Assembly: GCA_009869945.1 (NCBI GenBank)
Contig: WIXG01000041.1
Location: forward strand, 186,001-250,000
Source: Mesaphorura yosii
Taxonomy: Eukaryota; Arthropoda; Collembola; Poduromorpha; Tullbergiidae
DNA: 64,000 bases
Direction of reading: 5' to 3'
This document shows, piece by piece, positions 49,923 to 62,590 of this stretch. Position numbers and translations under genes: made by a program. Under the pieces are notes generated by a model. It saw nothing but the letters and a program-made list of their open reading frames with translations. It did not search any database and was not told where the DNA came from. The first letter of the stretch is position 1; every line of letters begins with the position of its first letter.

Positions 49923-52053
49923 ATGAACGAGTACGGTTCCTGGAGCAGTCACAGCAGCAGCGGCATGGCTGCCGAAGAAGTCGGGTCGGATCCCGCCGCT
50001 CAAAATGCATTCGGTTCCTGCACTCGGTTTCCAGTCAAGTTTGTATCAGCGACCGAGTCGCAAGTGGACGACTTTGACGCAGATTATGCGAATTTTTCAA
50101 AAATTCCCAAACACCGAATTCAGACAGTGCCGAATTTCTGTATGGATTCCGAGAACTCAGACTCTGAGACAGCCGCGCAGAACTGTAACGGGAGCAATTA
50201 TTCCAATTCCAAGTAAGATTTTACGACCAGAGCCAATAATCTCATTTTAATAGTTTTTCCTGGTTTACTCTTTCAATTGACTGCTAAATTAAATTATTTT
50301 TAGCCTTCTAATTCTAATCATTTCTAATTTTGAAGAAGAATAATGTGCACACGTTCATGCCAAATCCAAGGGAAAATGTTTGATCACTTTAGAAATGTAG
50401 AAAGGTAATTAATATCTCATCTTCTTGCTGTTTTGCTGTCCGTCTTTCACTGTACAGGACTTTGTCGTCGTGATTAAATCGTAAATACTAAAAAAAACAT
50501 TACATGCAATAACATTAAACATGTATTACAGTTTCAGAAAGAGAAATGAATGAATAATTTTAAACATTTCGCAGGGATGGTATGTACCATCGGGAGAAGA
50601 CGGAGCTGTCGGACGTCCTTTTCTCCTTCAAGGCAAGCCCCCAAATGGGGCTCACGGTCTACCCCGGCCAAGTGTCACCCGTCTCGTACGCCAATTCGTA
50701 CGCCAATTCATACGCTCAGCCGGCACAGGTTAGCCAGATTAATCATACTCACATCACAGCACAGGTTGAACCGGACACGAATGTCTACGAATTCGCACTT
50801 TAACTTTAAACTTTTAGCTTTTTCCTCAAAGTGGATACTCCCCAAATTACTGTCTTGACCAGAGCTTTGGGTCAGGCCACAACACATCACCGGCTGCAGT
50901 AATCGGATCGACAACAAGCCCGAATTTCTCCTCGCCCTTCCCAGCAATGAGTGTTAATGTTTCCATGAACATGACGATGGGCTACCTGCCCCCACCACCA
51001 CCGGATGGATCCGGAATTCCGCACCATCATCACTACCATCAGGTGGGCCCTCCTGGCACAGCACGCACGCATTTTCACTGACAACCATGCACTGACGGAC
51101 GAATTCTATTGATTTGCGTTTCCAGGTGCAATGGACATCGTCTCAGGCGGCAGGAGGTCAGTCTTCTCCTTCCACCTCCTACCCCGCGTACGGCAGCACG
51201 GGCGGAACAGCGATCCAAACACAGAGTCTTTGCGCTCAGCCGTATAATACAACGTACAGTTTTGCGGCCGACTTCCGCTCGGAACCTCCACTGGAGGCGG
51301 TTCGTGCCCACTGGCTTCCCAGCACGTCAATGCTGGCAACCGCCAACGGAGCAGTCAGCGCTGCCTCCAGAGCTCACCACCATCATTTATCAAACGGAGG
51401 CGGTGGCAGTGCTGGAGGATCAAAGCATCACTTGCATTCCTACAGGACAAGTACGCTCAAATGCGCATGCGGTCCTAACAAAACCATTCATGCATGCAAA
51501 ACTTAAATAAATTAATCAAATAGGGTCCTCGGAAAGCGACAGCCCATCGAGCAAAGACTTTGTGCTGGGCAAGCAAAATCTGTGCAGAATTTGTGGGAAG
51601 GCGTACGCTCGACCATCAACACTCAAAACCCACCTGCGCACACATTCTGGCGAAAAGCCGTACCGTTGCACCGAATGCTACAAGTCCTTCAGCCAGGCGG
51701 CCAACCTGACAGCTCACGTGAGGACGCATTCAGGCGAGAAGCCATTCTACTGCACCGTCTGCGACCGGAAGTTCTCACAGAGCTCTTCGGTCACGACGCA
51801 CATGCGAACCCATTCTGGAGAAAAGCCGTACCGATGTCGCCTCTGCAAGAAGGCGTTCTCTGACTCGTCCACGCTAACGAAGCATCTGCGAATCCACTCT
51901 GGCGAAAAACCGTATCAGTGTAAATTATGCCTGCTCAGATTCTCGCAGTCGGGAAATCTTAACAGACACATGCGCGTGCATGCGAACAATAGCAACATTA
52001 ACGGAGGAAGCGGCAGCGGGAGCAGTGCAGGCAATAATCACTATCATGGTTAA
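49923..52053 (+). CDS. gl: Glass, five-zinc-finger photoreceptor transcription factor
   Basis: Glass drives photoreceptor differentiation in arthropod eyes. The exons are 49923-50212, 50575-50728, 50818-51042, 51126-51450 and 51524-52053, giving 507 residues in frame. Five C2H2 fingers sit at residues 352-372, 380-400, 408-428, 436-456 and 464-484, with exact 28-residue spacing. Their sequence ([95 protein letters not shown]) is Glass-specific. Outside the fingers, [12 protein letters not shown] and YSFAADFR match Drosophila Glass ([11 protein letters not shown] and YSFTADFR as I recall them). A short SYAN tandem repeat occurs in exon 2. The N-terminal ~100 residues are acidic and unlike any domain I know. 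AATAAA follows at 52322-52327. Confidence 0.96.
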
Positions 52054-52321
52054 GTCACAATCCGGTATTGTAAATTACAACGCATGAGCTTAATAATTAC
52101 TACAATAATTATATTGGACAATAGCCATTATTCGTGTTACTGGTATAGCAGTTGGAGTATTTTAGTCGAGTCAGCTAGTCAATTGTCAATTGTCCCAGTG
52201 TTTATGCTTGTTCTCAATTTTTGTCAACTATGATTTTACTGTACGAATTCCACACGCCTGCAAACAATGAGAATGACAATACAAATTCTAGTCATAATTT
52301 ACGACTCACAAGTAACTGGAA

Positions 52322-52327
52322 AATAAA
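52322..52327 (+). terminator. glass poly(A) signal
   Basis: AATAAA about 270 bases after the glass stop codon. Confidence 0.55.
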
Positions 52328-54107
52328 GTAAGAATATAGTTAATGTAAAAATTCCGCAAATTGACACGCAATTGCTTTTTATTTCTGGTAATGTTGGCTT
52401 TCAGCCTGCCTGCCGTAAAACGGGTGCATGTCGGACAGACGTTCTTGAAGACCGTCACACAAAGTGAATGCACGCTTCGACGCTTCTCAAATTTCTAGAC
52501 AGAAGACAAAAGACAACAGATACATTATAAATTTCTGTGCCTCCTCGTCACCGACTTGCTGTGAGGTCGGGCTTTGCTGGCCTCAGAATCGCCGATCAGT
52601 CCGGTTTCACATAATTCCACAGGCGTAGGATGACGCAAGAGCAAGAAATCTCAAATTGCATTCTTTTTACTTTTATCGTGTACACAAGCTTGGCAGCAGC
52701 TACAAGGCGTGTCTCGGGTCGAAAATGGCAAGAGGTTAATGTTATAAAGTCAGGGCGCATGGGAGTGTGCGTGTGACAGCTCGACGACGTCCTGTCACAC
52801 GTCCCAAATGTCCTTTGATCTTGAAATGGCATTTTTGTCTTTTTCTTCTTGATGGGTTCATTAGCACCGCCACCGCGTGACCTCACCGACCTCGCTCCTT
52901 GGACTCCTTTTCCTCAAGGCCCATGCATTGTTTCCGATGAAAGACTTGACACCTTTCAAACTTATGGACAATTTTTATTTCGACCAGAATTTCTGATCTG
53001 ATTTTACATGTTTATTATAAAGTTTTATGTTTTACGTTATTTGCCTGTTTGGAGAATTCCATTACCATTTCAACTCGCGTCTTTTTCTTTGAACTAGACC
53101 GATGCATTCATTCTTATGAAAAATTGATACCACCAACTCACTGTCACTGTCGTTATTGTACGCGTAGCTATACTGATAGTATCAAATATTCTTCTCCTCT
53201 GCAGCACGTGTCAAATGAGTTAAATTAAATTATTTACTGTTTACCATTGCTATTGTGCTCACTGTTTACGTTTGGCATTCCACATGATACAATAATTTGC
53301 GTATTCAGAACTGAAACCGCATAATCTCGTCTCGTCGTTTCAGTTTATCTTTCATGAAATAGTTGCAATTTCACAAAATCCTGCAATTCCGTACAAATTA
53401 ATGGCCCGTCAGTTTGAGTTTATGCGTGACGCGCGCGTGCCGAATATGAATCGGTGTAATCGTGAATTTTAAGCATTTTAAAGGAATTTAACCATGAAAT
53501 GAAGTATGATTCAATCTTGACTTGAGAAAATTGACTGAGCGCTCACAAACTTCTTCGAACGATCTTCCTGGCTTAACTTGCTTTTAATGTATATTAAATA
53601 CACTTTACCAATAAGCAAATTTATAAAAAGCGCTGTCGTATTCAATTTTGGTCGTATTTTACGGTATCCCATGGCTCAGATTAGGCAAAAGCACGATTTT
53701 TTAAGCGAATGGCAAATAACAGGAGGTGAAAACTTCTTCCTGGCGGACACGGAGACATATTTCCTAGCCAATTGCTAAATTACCAAGTCAACAAGCCGAT
53801 TACGTATTCATTCCACTCATTGACATTCAAATTGGCATTGGAAATTGGACGTGGGAAACAATGCATTAAAATAATCCCGATACTTGTCTGTAAGTTTCTG
53901 GGATAATTGCTCTGCGACCTTTGGCCTTATCTGCATTAAATCTGAGTGGGTGAATAGGTAACCTTGTCAGTTTGTCATTTCACGCGAAAATAAGGCAAAT
54001 CACATTCACATCATTAGCATGTCGATGTCGACATTTCTTCACTGCCGTCGGATGATTTTGAACGATTCAGATCCTTAAATGCAAAACAGATCCCGTCGCC
54101 AAGACAT

Positions 54108-54126
54108 GGACGGACGGACGGACGGA
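54108..54126. repeat. (GGAC)n microsatellite
   Basis: A tetranucleotide run of nearly five GGAC units in intergenic DNA. Confidence 0.9.
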
Positions 54127-55093
54127 TTTTTCCGTTTTCTAATTTTCTGCATTTTCTGATGGCGATCTGTGATTGCGTCGAGTCGTGAGGTGAAATCAAG
54201 CAAAAATAGTCCCCGTGAGTGGCCATCTTACCAAAATTGCTTGTTCGGTTACATCGAGATTTCATTATTTTCGTGAGTTGTGAGACGGACTCTTCTTTTC
54301 GGTCGTGCCACAAAAGTCGCATGCTATAACGCCTTGCATAAGAGACAGACTGCATGCATGCATTGTGCTGTAGGCTGTACCTCACGTGCGAAGATGCAAA
54401 GCGAAAGATTAACATATAAAGAGACGATAATCTCTCCTTGCGCATCATTTCACTTTTGACCGGCTCCCGGGTGAGTTCTTTCCTTCTGTGTTCGAATACT
54501 GTACAGTGTTTTGAGTTTGTCTACTTGCTTTGCTTGGCGATTTGTCTTGTGAAAAGTGAAACGCAAATTACTTTTCTGTTCTTCGTCGTTCATCGGTAAG
54601 TTGAATCAGATTAAGTTTTGACTAACGTTTACAACTTTTTGAGCTTTTTACCACGTCACAAGTTAAAACAAAACAATCCAATCGTGATTTTTATCCCGTT
54701 TGTTTACAGTGGCAATTTGGTGTTGATGACTCACGTAGGCTGTGGCTTTGGTCACCGAGCTTCATCAGTTAACTGACTTCTCGACATTCGCGTCACTCCT
54801 CCGTCTTACAACTGAATTCACCCTAGACTCCACAGGTGATTAAGCTGTTTCAGTCCACTGGGCCCAAATCCAAATTGGATTAAGGTAACTTCCATCAAAC
54901 TGTAACTTCGGAATTTGCAACACAAAATTTTCCTGCATCAGTCGTCAGTGACTTGCAAGTGCCATCAGTTAGATTGAGCTTATCATCGAGACGTTAACCA
55001 CACTATATCAAACTCCCTGTAAATCATCTGATCATCACCAACTTAAAGTGCAGTTCTGGTCAATCCGTGCATTTCCTGGTAGACTGTGCTAAT

Positions 55094-56995
55094 ATGCAAC
55101 CTCATCGTCATCAAGTCGGTTTGCTACAATTGCTTGCATTATTCGCAATTCTTGCAACTGTCAATGCTCACATCATGGCACAACCATCGTCGCTGTTCGC
55201 TGAAGCTATGTCTGTAGGAGTAAATTCCGAGAACAAGACGCCAATGTCAACTGCTCCTACTAACCCGATTTTCATGTTTTGGCTCTCAAATTCCTTGACA
55301 GACGACTCGACTCCCACCACTCCTGCCCCTCTTGAGCTAGCTGATCAACAACAGCAACTAAATAATAGCGAATTTGACCAATTATTTTTCGTCATGGAGC
55401 TTTCCGCGAATCATTCCATGCAGTCTACTACGCTTCCGCCTCCAACTGCCAATCTGAATCTGCTTCCTGGTGTGCAGACTGATTCTTCATTTGCGATTGC
55501 CTCTTCTACTCCCACCAGCACAAACGCCAGTGCTGTTGATGAGCCTGCTTCAAACACCACTGTTGGAACGACCACCTCCTCACCCCTAGAATTTACATCG
55601 ACATCTACCCCAGCTTCGGCCACGGCCAGGACTACCAAACCCGACACTAACGGAAACGGAACTGTGGAAGCTCTACTCGAATCTGTTGCCCAAGTACAAG
55701 GCCTTTCTGATTCTGAGTTGTTTGCCATATTGCTCGCTGGCAGTGACCACGCGGAGACTCGACCTGCAAACTACAACCAAGCACAACAGCAGCAGGCATC
55801 GGAAGCTTTTGTGAATACGACTGAGAATTCGTTCTACCCGAAAGCCTCAGCTTCAGCCTTTCCAGCGATGGTCCACGAAGAGAACAAGGAGAACGTCAGT
55901 TCCATTACCGGCCCTCGTGCCATCACAACTCTTCCTCTCGCTGAAGAAATTAAAACCGCCACATTTAAGCCCACGACCTCACCAACAACGATTTCAGTTG
56001 CCACAGCCCAACAAACAGGAACGGTACTTCAGCCAATTGGCAGCATTCGCAGAATTGTCGTCAGTGCCAGTGGTCAACGCCAGCCTGAGCCGACTTTGCC
56101 ACAAAGTCAAGTAATCAACCACGACTTTCACCCAATCCTGGCCAACGTCGTCCTGGGCCACGATTTTGAAGCTCATTCCTCAAACTCTGTTGGCACTGGT
56201 AACGGACCAGCCTGGAGACGTCTGTTCAGCTTCAGCAATCTGAATTCCAAACGCAAGCGACTCGAGTCTTCATCCTCTTCGGGCTCTGGGCGATCTCGAT
56301 CTTCAGCCGCGTCGTTTCTCTCATCGCGCAGCAGACGTGTGGAAAAAACTTGGTTCCCTATTAACATTACTGGTAAGAGAATTGAATTTCTAAATGAGTA
56401 AATGAAGCTTGGGGAAATTGAGACCCAAATACCTCTCGTCTCATAGTCTTTAGCGTAACATAGTCTTAGAAGCTTCGCTCAACTCTTAAACTCTTCCATC
56501 TTCCTCATTGCTTGTATTCTAATTTCAGAATCTCTCACCAACGAGGCTTGGCCGCGCAACGAGGCGTCTTTGATTTTCGAAGTCGGTGCAGACTCGCTGA
56601 AGAACGTAAATCGCGCGGAGCTCACAGTCATCGTGAACCAACCGACTGCCGGACGTCTTATGCCCTACGTGCTGTATGGGAAGTACGAGGCACTGAACGC
56701 GAGCAGCAAGGCGCCAAAGACGCTGAATGAAAGCGCTACCACGCTTCTCGACGTCGTCACTCTTCCTAATCAGCAAGACAGACTGAGCTTCGGTGTGACT
56801 ACCTTCATTCAGAACATTGTCGGAAACTTTTCCAAGATTAGCACGTTCCGGCTTTCATATTTTGTTCGCCGCCAGGCTGACTTTGACGGGAACAACATGC
56901 TCTTGGTCGTCCAGCCCTCTGCGACCAACTATTATCCAATTTTGTCCGAGTCCAGCTTTGATCCACCTTACTTCAAGGTGCACTACGTCCAATAG
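55094..56995 (+). CDS. Secreted Ser/Thr-rich protein with a propeptide-like C-terminal domain
   Basis: Two exons (55094-56372 and 56529-56995) give 581 residues. I do not recognise the protein. A signal peptide is clear (GLLQLLALFAILATVNA, cleavage near residue 25). Residues ~60-390 are Ser/Thr/Pro/Gln-rich with several N-x-S/T sites, mucin-like. A basic Ser-rich stretch ends in RSRR (412-415), a possible furin site. The C-terminal ~160 residues are beta-rich: SLIFEVGADSLKNVNRAELT, then DRLSFGVTTFIQNIVGN, ending PPYFKVHYV. This pattern recalls a TGF-beta propeptide (F-x-L/V-x-x-I...AEL and the F-D-V-T strand), but no cystine-knot ligand follows within the gene. DNRLRE-type carbohydrate-binding sandwiches share the look and are an alternative. 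Probably lineage-specific. The existence of the gene is well supported; its function is not. Confidence 0.75.
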
Positions 56996-58683
56996 CGCCT
57001 CACTTGCATCATTGTTGGCCTGGCCAAATCATCGAGCCATCTCCAACTTTGCGTTCTGGGTCTTTGATACCGTGTGCATAGAAAATAAGATATAATATAA
57101 GCTAATTCACACTTTACTTTTAATTGTTAAATTCTCAAATTCAGTGAACCCCTCAATGCTCGCGTCTATAATTGTGTTTTGCATATTTATATCCCTCCAA
57201 GAACGTGGTGAGTTCGGGAACTTTATGCTTGCCTTGCTTCTCATAGTAATAATCTCCGTTGAGCTGTTCTCTGGGGCGAAGGAGCCTGACGTTTCTGTAC
57301 TGTCAAAAATTATAGATTACATACAGGGAATTGGAAACAACACACAGACTATAAGTATAGAAATTTATAATATTCCATAAAGTGAACAAATCAATGACAA
57401 AACATGTCCCGTTGCTAATTTCAGTTAAGTAGCCTTCCCCCCACTTTCAATCTGTAAGGTATTTGCATAATGAATAAGATTCCTGAATTCTAGCTGTTAG
57501 TTAAGCGAAAAGAAAGAAGAAAGGCCACAGCGAAATGCGAAAAAGAGCTTGCTTGTACTGAAGGAAGGGTCTCATGCGAGGTGTGACACGAAGATGAGTT
57601 GAGGCGTGGCTTCTTTCTTGCGATAGTTGTGATAGTTAAGTTAAGCTATAAGATGCTAGACAAGCTAATTTTTAAAATATTTTTAAAACAGTTTCTTCTA
57701 AAACTCTGTCCTGTACTTTTACCCTCCACTGTTTGAAATATTCTTGAACAAACCATGGATTTTAAGCGCTCTAATTCTTATTACCAGCTTGTCATTTTCT
57801 CAACAGGTTGTTCAGTCGTCTCGTCCGCTTCGAAATCGTTAACAAATTATTTAACCATACATCCGTGCACACTTAACACTTGTTCACATTTTTGTTTGTT
57901 ATGCATTTGATTTATTAATTAATAAAGGAAAAATCAATGCAGCCTAGGATTTCATTTGCTGAATTTGTTAGTCTCTTGTCTGTCTCACTTTCCCCACACT
58001 CAAGCAAAGCAATTGTATGGCTCATGGCATTGGCATGGCGTTTATTGTTCCTGTCGATGTTCCGCAGTTCCTCGATTCTTGTCTCAGGACCAGCAGCAGC
58101 CTCGAAAGTCTCAATAAATGTCTCGATTTCATGAGAAGATCGTAAACACGCTCGTTTCGTTTTTCCAAATAAATCGCTCTAAGAAAGAAAGCTGATGCGA
58201 AATTTTCCGAGAATCTGATTCAGGAGTCGTGATACCAAGGATTGTTTTTGTTCGGGCTTGGACTTGGTGCTTGGCGATTTGACTGGCCATTACAGCAATT
58301 GAATTCAAGGTGACGAGGTGGACAGGAAACGAGACGTATGAACCCTAAGTCTGTCTGACTCTCCTGAAATTTGAAGCCAGTCAGCAGTGCAAAATTAAAG
58401 TGCATTACATTTGACTTGCAAACTTGCGGCATTTGAAGGTGACACTGTGACACAGTGCCACAGTCATTGGTCGTGAACAGTCGAGTGCACGAGTCGAAAG
58501 AGTTCACAGAACCCGCGTGTTATTCAGTCAAGTGTCACATCTCGCCGTGTCCGTGTCGGCAGTCAGTCATTAACGTCATTTATTTGCAATCGTAAACAAT
58601 TTTGGAACCAGCTTCTCTCTTCTTCTTCTTGACTTTTGAGGCTTCTTTCAAATTCCTGGTTAATTTGCAATTTTAAATCTGAA
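56996..58683. other. Intergenic, with one doubtful small ORF
   Basis: This follows the secreted-protein gene. Apart from the small hydrophobic ORF at 57156-57380, I see no exon. An AATAAA near 57920 is not clearly tied to a gene. The last part should hold the promoter of the gene at 58684. Confidence 0.5.
57156..57380 (+). CDS. Doubtful small hydrophobic ORF
   Basis: A 74-residue ORF starts MLASIIVFCIFISL and has a second hydrophobic stretch (FMLALLLIVIISVELF), so it could be a secreted or membrane micropeptide. It is preceded by an acceptor-like CAAATTCAG (ends about 57143), so it may instead be an alternative last exon of the gene upstream. No homologue is recognised and chance is quite possible. 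Confidence 0.2.
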   Translation: MLASIIVFCIFISLQERGEFGNFMLALLLIVIISVELFSGAKEPDVSVLSKIIDYIQGIGNNTQTISIEIYNIP

Positions 58684-60253
58684 ATGGGGAAAAATAAACG
58701 CATACGACTCGGGAATTTGGCCAATATCATTAATGCAGATCATAGAAAGTACAACGATGGAGATGCTGATATGGGAATTGTGCTCATCAAGTTTACAAGT
58801 AAGCAAGTAAAATAAATAGCAAGGAAATTTGAAATTTCTTTAAGACCAAAGACCCATTTCCTTATCACCAAGAAATGCGGCATCGGGATCATCTCTGATT
58901 ACTACACTTCAACTAATACTATTTAGTAAATTCTTTAAACAAAGACTTCTGTGCAAACGTTCCAGAGATTGTGGATGAGGAAGAGAAGGAGACAAAGATT
59001 ACAATGAAAGATCTACACGACTCCGCAGTGACATTGAGTCTTGGGTAAGTGACACCACCAAAAACTTCCATATCGACATCTGTGCCGTAACTGTTCATCT
59101 TTCTCTGTTATTCGTAGTGTTCCAGCATCGGCGGCCAGCGAAAATAAATATGTGACCGACTCGTACTCGGACAGCAGCAGCGGCGTAAGCTCCAGCTCCG
59201 GGTTCACAACTTCGACAACTTTGTCATTCGTTTCCACGATTCCGTCGTTGGACTCTGGGTATCAAAGCGAGTTACTTCAACTTCAAGGCGATACACCAGT
59301 GGAAGATAAAGAAACTGTTGCTAACGGCTCGGGCCATCATGAGCTTGGACAACTGGAGAAATTGTACGGCAATACGGAGATCATTCGACTCGGACCGGTT
59401 TCGATTTCGGCAGGTATGCATACGCATCTTTGTTTACCTTTTTGCTATTGTTGGGGCAGATTTCTCGTTTCATCTCACGCATTTCGCACTCTACGCTCCT
59501 CATCTATGACACATGCTGGAATTCACAAAACCCATTCATTTTTATGGAGGCTTTCTGCTTTGGCTTTAGCTATTGTGTTTGTCATTCGCACATTGAAGGT
59601 CACATGATCATTGTTTACAAGAACTGCACACTGGATTTATGTGACATCGCGTTTTCTTAAGCTGTTATGACCCGCATTTATTTTTATTGCCTTATATGAT
59701 GCCTGACACCTTCGTTTCCTTTTCCCATTTTCCAGAGTGCATAAATCAACGAAGTTACAAAGCAACATTCTCATTCGAGATACCAGCAAAGTGTATGAAT
59801 GGCATCACACACGCCGCGTTCAAAATGATCCTTGACGCGAAGGTCAATAACAAGTTTAACACGCCTTATTTCGTGGCAATCAAGCATCAGGCCATTTACA
59901 GTGCCGCTTCCAACATCCTCCTTGGGAGTTTGGAAGAAGAGCCCGGCTTCACCGCGAACTGTCACAGACACGAATGCTGGCTTGGTTCGCCGACGAAGAT
60001 TATGTTCGCCATGACTTCTTCTTTGCAAAATATCGCAATCAAAGTCAAGAACAATGGGAAAGACAAAAGGAAGATTAATGAAATGAAGAATCGCTTGAAG
60101 AAATTTCAGTTTGTATGCCTGCGCTTGCAGTTGACGCTCAGACGTAGGAATGTCATTAACCCGGCGGCAACCGTTGAGAACTGTGACGATCTGACTCATC
60201 TTTACGAGCCAGCCCATCTGACGGTCGAGTGGGATCCTTTCCGACGCACCTGA
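58684..60253 (+). CDS. Unrecognised 342-residue protein, possible p53-like fold
   Basis: Four exons (58684-58798, 58945-59044, 59118-59413 and 59736-60253) keep frame. The N-terminal third is acidic then Ser/Thr-rich and includes DSGYQS (117-122), the form of a beta-TrCP phosphodegron (DSGxxS). The C-terminal ~180 residues look like a folded beta-rich domain with scattered Cys/His. No signal peptide or membrane segment is present; a cytosolic or nuclear protein is likely. Faint p53-fold cues occur in the right order: AIY (223-225), a C-x2-H pair in NCHRHEC (245-251), KFQFVC (293-298), and a V-x-W-x-P-x-R-R end (334-341). The second Cys of the p53 C-x3-C zinc pair and the arginine contact motif are not evident. 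The gene model is good, although the acceptor at 58944 (AAACAAAG) is weak; the fold is a guess. AATAAA occurs at 60905-60910. Confidence 0.7.
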
Positions 60254-61809
60254 CGATCGACACCTCCATCAGCAACGTTCGAGTTCTTCGGATCATTCAA
60301 TGAAATCACAATTAGAAATCATGTCATTGTCAGTGACACCCTATGGCACTGGACATTAATTAGATTTGGTACAGATTTTAGCAGATACGTTCCGTCACGC
60401 GTTACTAGAAAATATGATGAGTAGTAACTTGGCTTGGCACTTCACAGACAACAAACGCGTGCAATTTTGGTGCAATTTGCGAGAGTATTTACAATTTATG
60501 TCTGCATGCGTAGTGAATGCACGTTTACATGAAGGATTGCCACTGTTTAACGAAAACGATTACTGTAAAATTGCAGTGTGTACAGAATTTGATAAATACA
60601 GCTTGTAATTATAGTAGACATTTTTTTGAGTGGAGCAGTGCAGTGAAGAGAGAACCGCTCAACCCGAGTTGTTGCATTTATAGTTTTGTGTCAAGAAAAG
60701 TGCGACGCAATCATTTCCCACACCGAAGCAGAAATCATTCTCTCGACGTGTGCATGTTTACTAGATAATTTACACTTTACAAACTATAATTTTATGTAGC
60801 ACATAATGGCATAATGTACGTATGTAATGTGCCATTAATTCCAAGGCTCTAAACTTTTACGTTTCAAATGTACTTCTTTAAGGTTACTTTTTATTGCTGA
60901 GTGGAATAAATCACAAACTCCGAAGCCTGGGAAACTGGCAATAAAAGTTCATTTCTATCATTTCTATGTCCAGACTTTTGACATGTCGGGTCGGATTTTT
61001 GAGTTACTCGCACATTTTACACTCTTCTGCGACGCAAAAAGCATGCATGCCACGACTGCCGCGCCGAGGCAAAAATACCGACAATAAACAACGAACCAAT
61101 TTTATTTATGTGCATGGTACATAGTACATGGTAATTGCAAGATTAAGTAATATTCATTATATACGCACAAATCGTAATCATAATCGTGTAGTAATTACCG
61201 CTTAACACTTTGCTAACGCACCAAAGAAAAAGAAAGTTGTCATCGTCGTGTCCTTCACGTACGATCTACTCTCGCGTCATAAATACATTTCTTGTTTCAT
61301 AGCTTTCCTCTTCTCTACTTGTACACGTGTATTGCTCAAGAGCGTAATTTTAATTGCCATTTTATTGCTTAATTTGAAACTGCGTACTTACTTATTGATT
61401 ATCGCTTATTGCTCACTAGATCTATCACTAGCACAATACATAACATGAACCTAATTTCTATGTAATTAATTGCACTATTCGTAGAAGATGAAGATGGTTT
61501 TTATTTTTTATCAATTAACACATAACAATTCACCTAATCACTATTTTTGGCCTTTGTTGCTGTAATTGTAAGTTGTGAGTAAAAATTGCCCAGCTTGAAT
61601 CTTACTCGCATTTTGTATGCTTTAGAACTACATAACAGAACAACTCAACACCAACAACGAGAGGAAGAAGAAATACTCAAAGTCAAAGTGGTTTGGCTGC
61701 ATTCTAAGTTCATCATGTCAACAACATCGAAATGGTCAAGACACACGTGCTACTTTCTATTTGAGACGGTCTGGGCGACCCTAAATCCCAAACTACCGGT
61801 AGTAGTAGA

Positions 61810-61868
61810 CATTAGAAAATTAGAGTATTTTTTTTAGATTTACTCTAAGATCTATTCTAATTTTCTAA
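61810..61868. repeat. AT-rich inverted repeat (hairpin)
   Basis: The arms 61810-61826 and 61852-61868 are complementary at 16 of 17 positions (ATTAGAAAATTAGAGTA against TATTCTAATTTTCTAAT), with a 25-base loop. A 10-base palindrome CTACCGGTAG lies just upstream at about 61793. It could fold in RNA or be the remnant of a small foldback element. Confidence 0.6.
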
Positions 61869-62590
61869 TTAAATGTTAAAAGTTACGTATTTTACATGAA
61901 GGTAAGACCTTAAATGGTACATGCTAAATACCATAGCCTACAATACGAAAATCCAAGCATTCGATTCCATTTTCATCATCATCTTCATCTACATACATTG
62001 TTGTCGGCTATTTATACGTAAGTGTAAAATTTGTCACGCGGACAAGAAAACAAGCGATTGAGAGTGATTTGGGCCGCACGCGTAGGCTTTCTTTATCACT
62101 CAGCAGCAGCAAAAGGGATGGATTGTGGATTGCGAGGAATTTTGCACGTAAACAAAAATGATGTCCGAGAAATCGAGTCGTGACAGGGAATTTGGTAAGA
62201 AAGAGGCTAATGAACTGTGATGAGTAAGAAACAAGAGAAAAGATGCCAGAGGAATTCCAAGAAAGGAGGATGCTGGGGCCAGAAAGTGGAAGATGCATGT
62301 TACGTTAAGCTAGCTACGTCATGCAATTTTTATAGCACAAAGTAAGTTTGGCTTTGCTTGTAATTATGGAGCAAAATTTCCGTTTCGTTTTCGCTACATT
62401 TAGAATTTGCAATAGAATTTTTGCGTAATTCTGAATTTCTGCATGTTTACACGATTTGGCACATGGATTAATCTTCTTGTATGAGTTTCCGATTCCTATA
62501 ATTGCCAACAGTCGCTCAATCATTCATAATAAATATAAATACTCTGTCTACGCACAACACGTAGTAAAAGGTTAAAGGTTCTAGTCTCAC

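Larger units (their letters stand above)
52054..55093. other. Intergenic, glass to the secreted-protein gene
   Basis: The glass 3' UTR with AATAAA at 52322-52327 comes first. No exon is supported in the remainder. A (GGAC)n microsatellite occurs at 54108-54126. The last few hundred bases probably hold the promoter and leader of the next gene. Confidence 0.5.

Noticed and set aside
54014-54448. 144-codon minus-strand ORF
   Set aside because: Contains the (GGAC)n microsatellite and no domain; chance ORF.
58684-60253. Glycogen-targeting PP1 subunit (CBM21) identity
   Set aside because: I considered it, but the Trp/Asn-Asn-Gly signature residues of CBM21 and a clear RVxF motif are absent.
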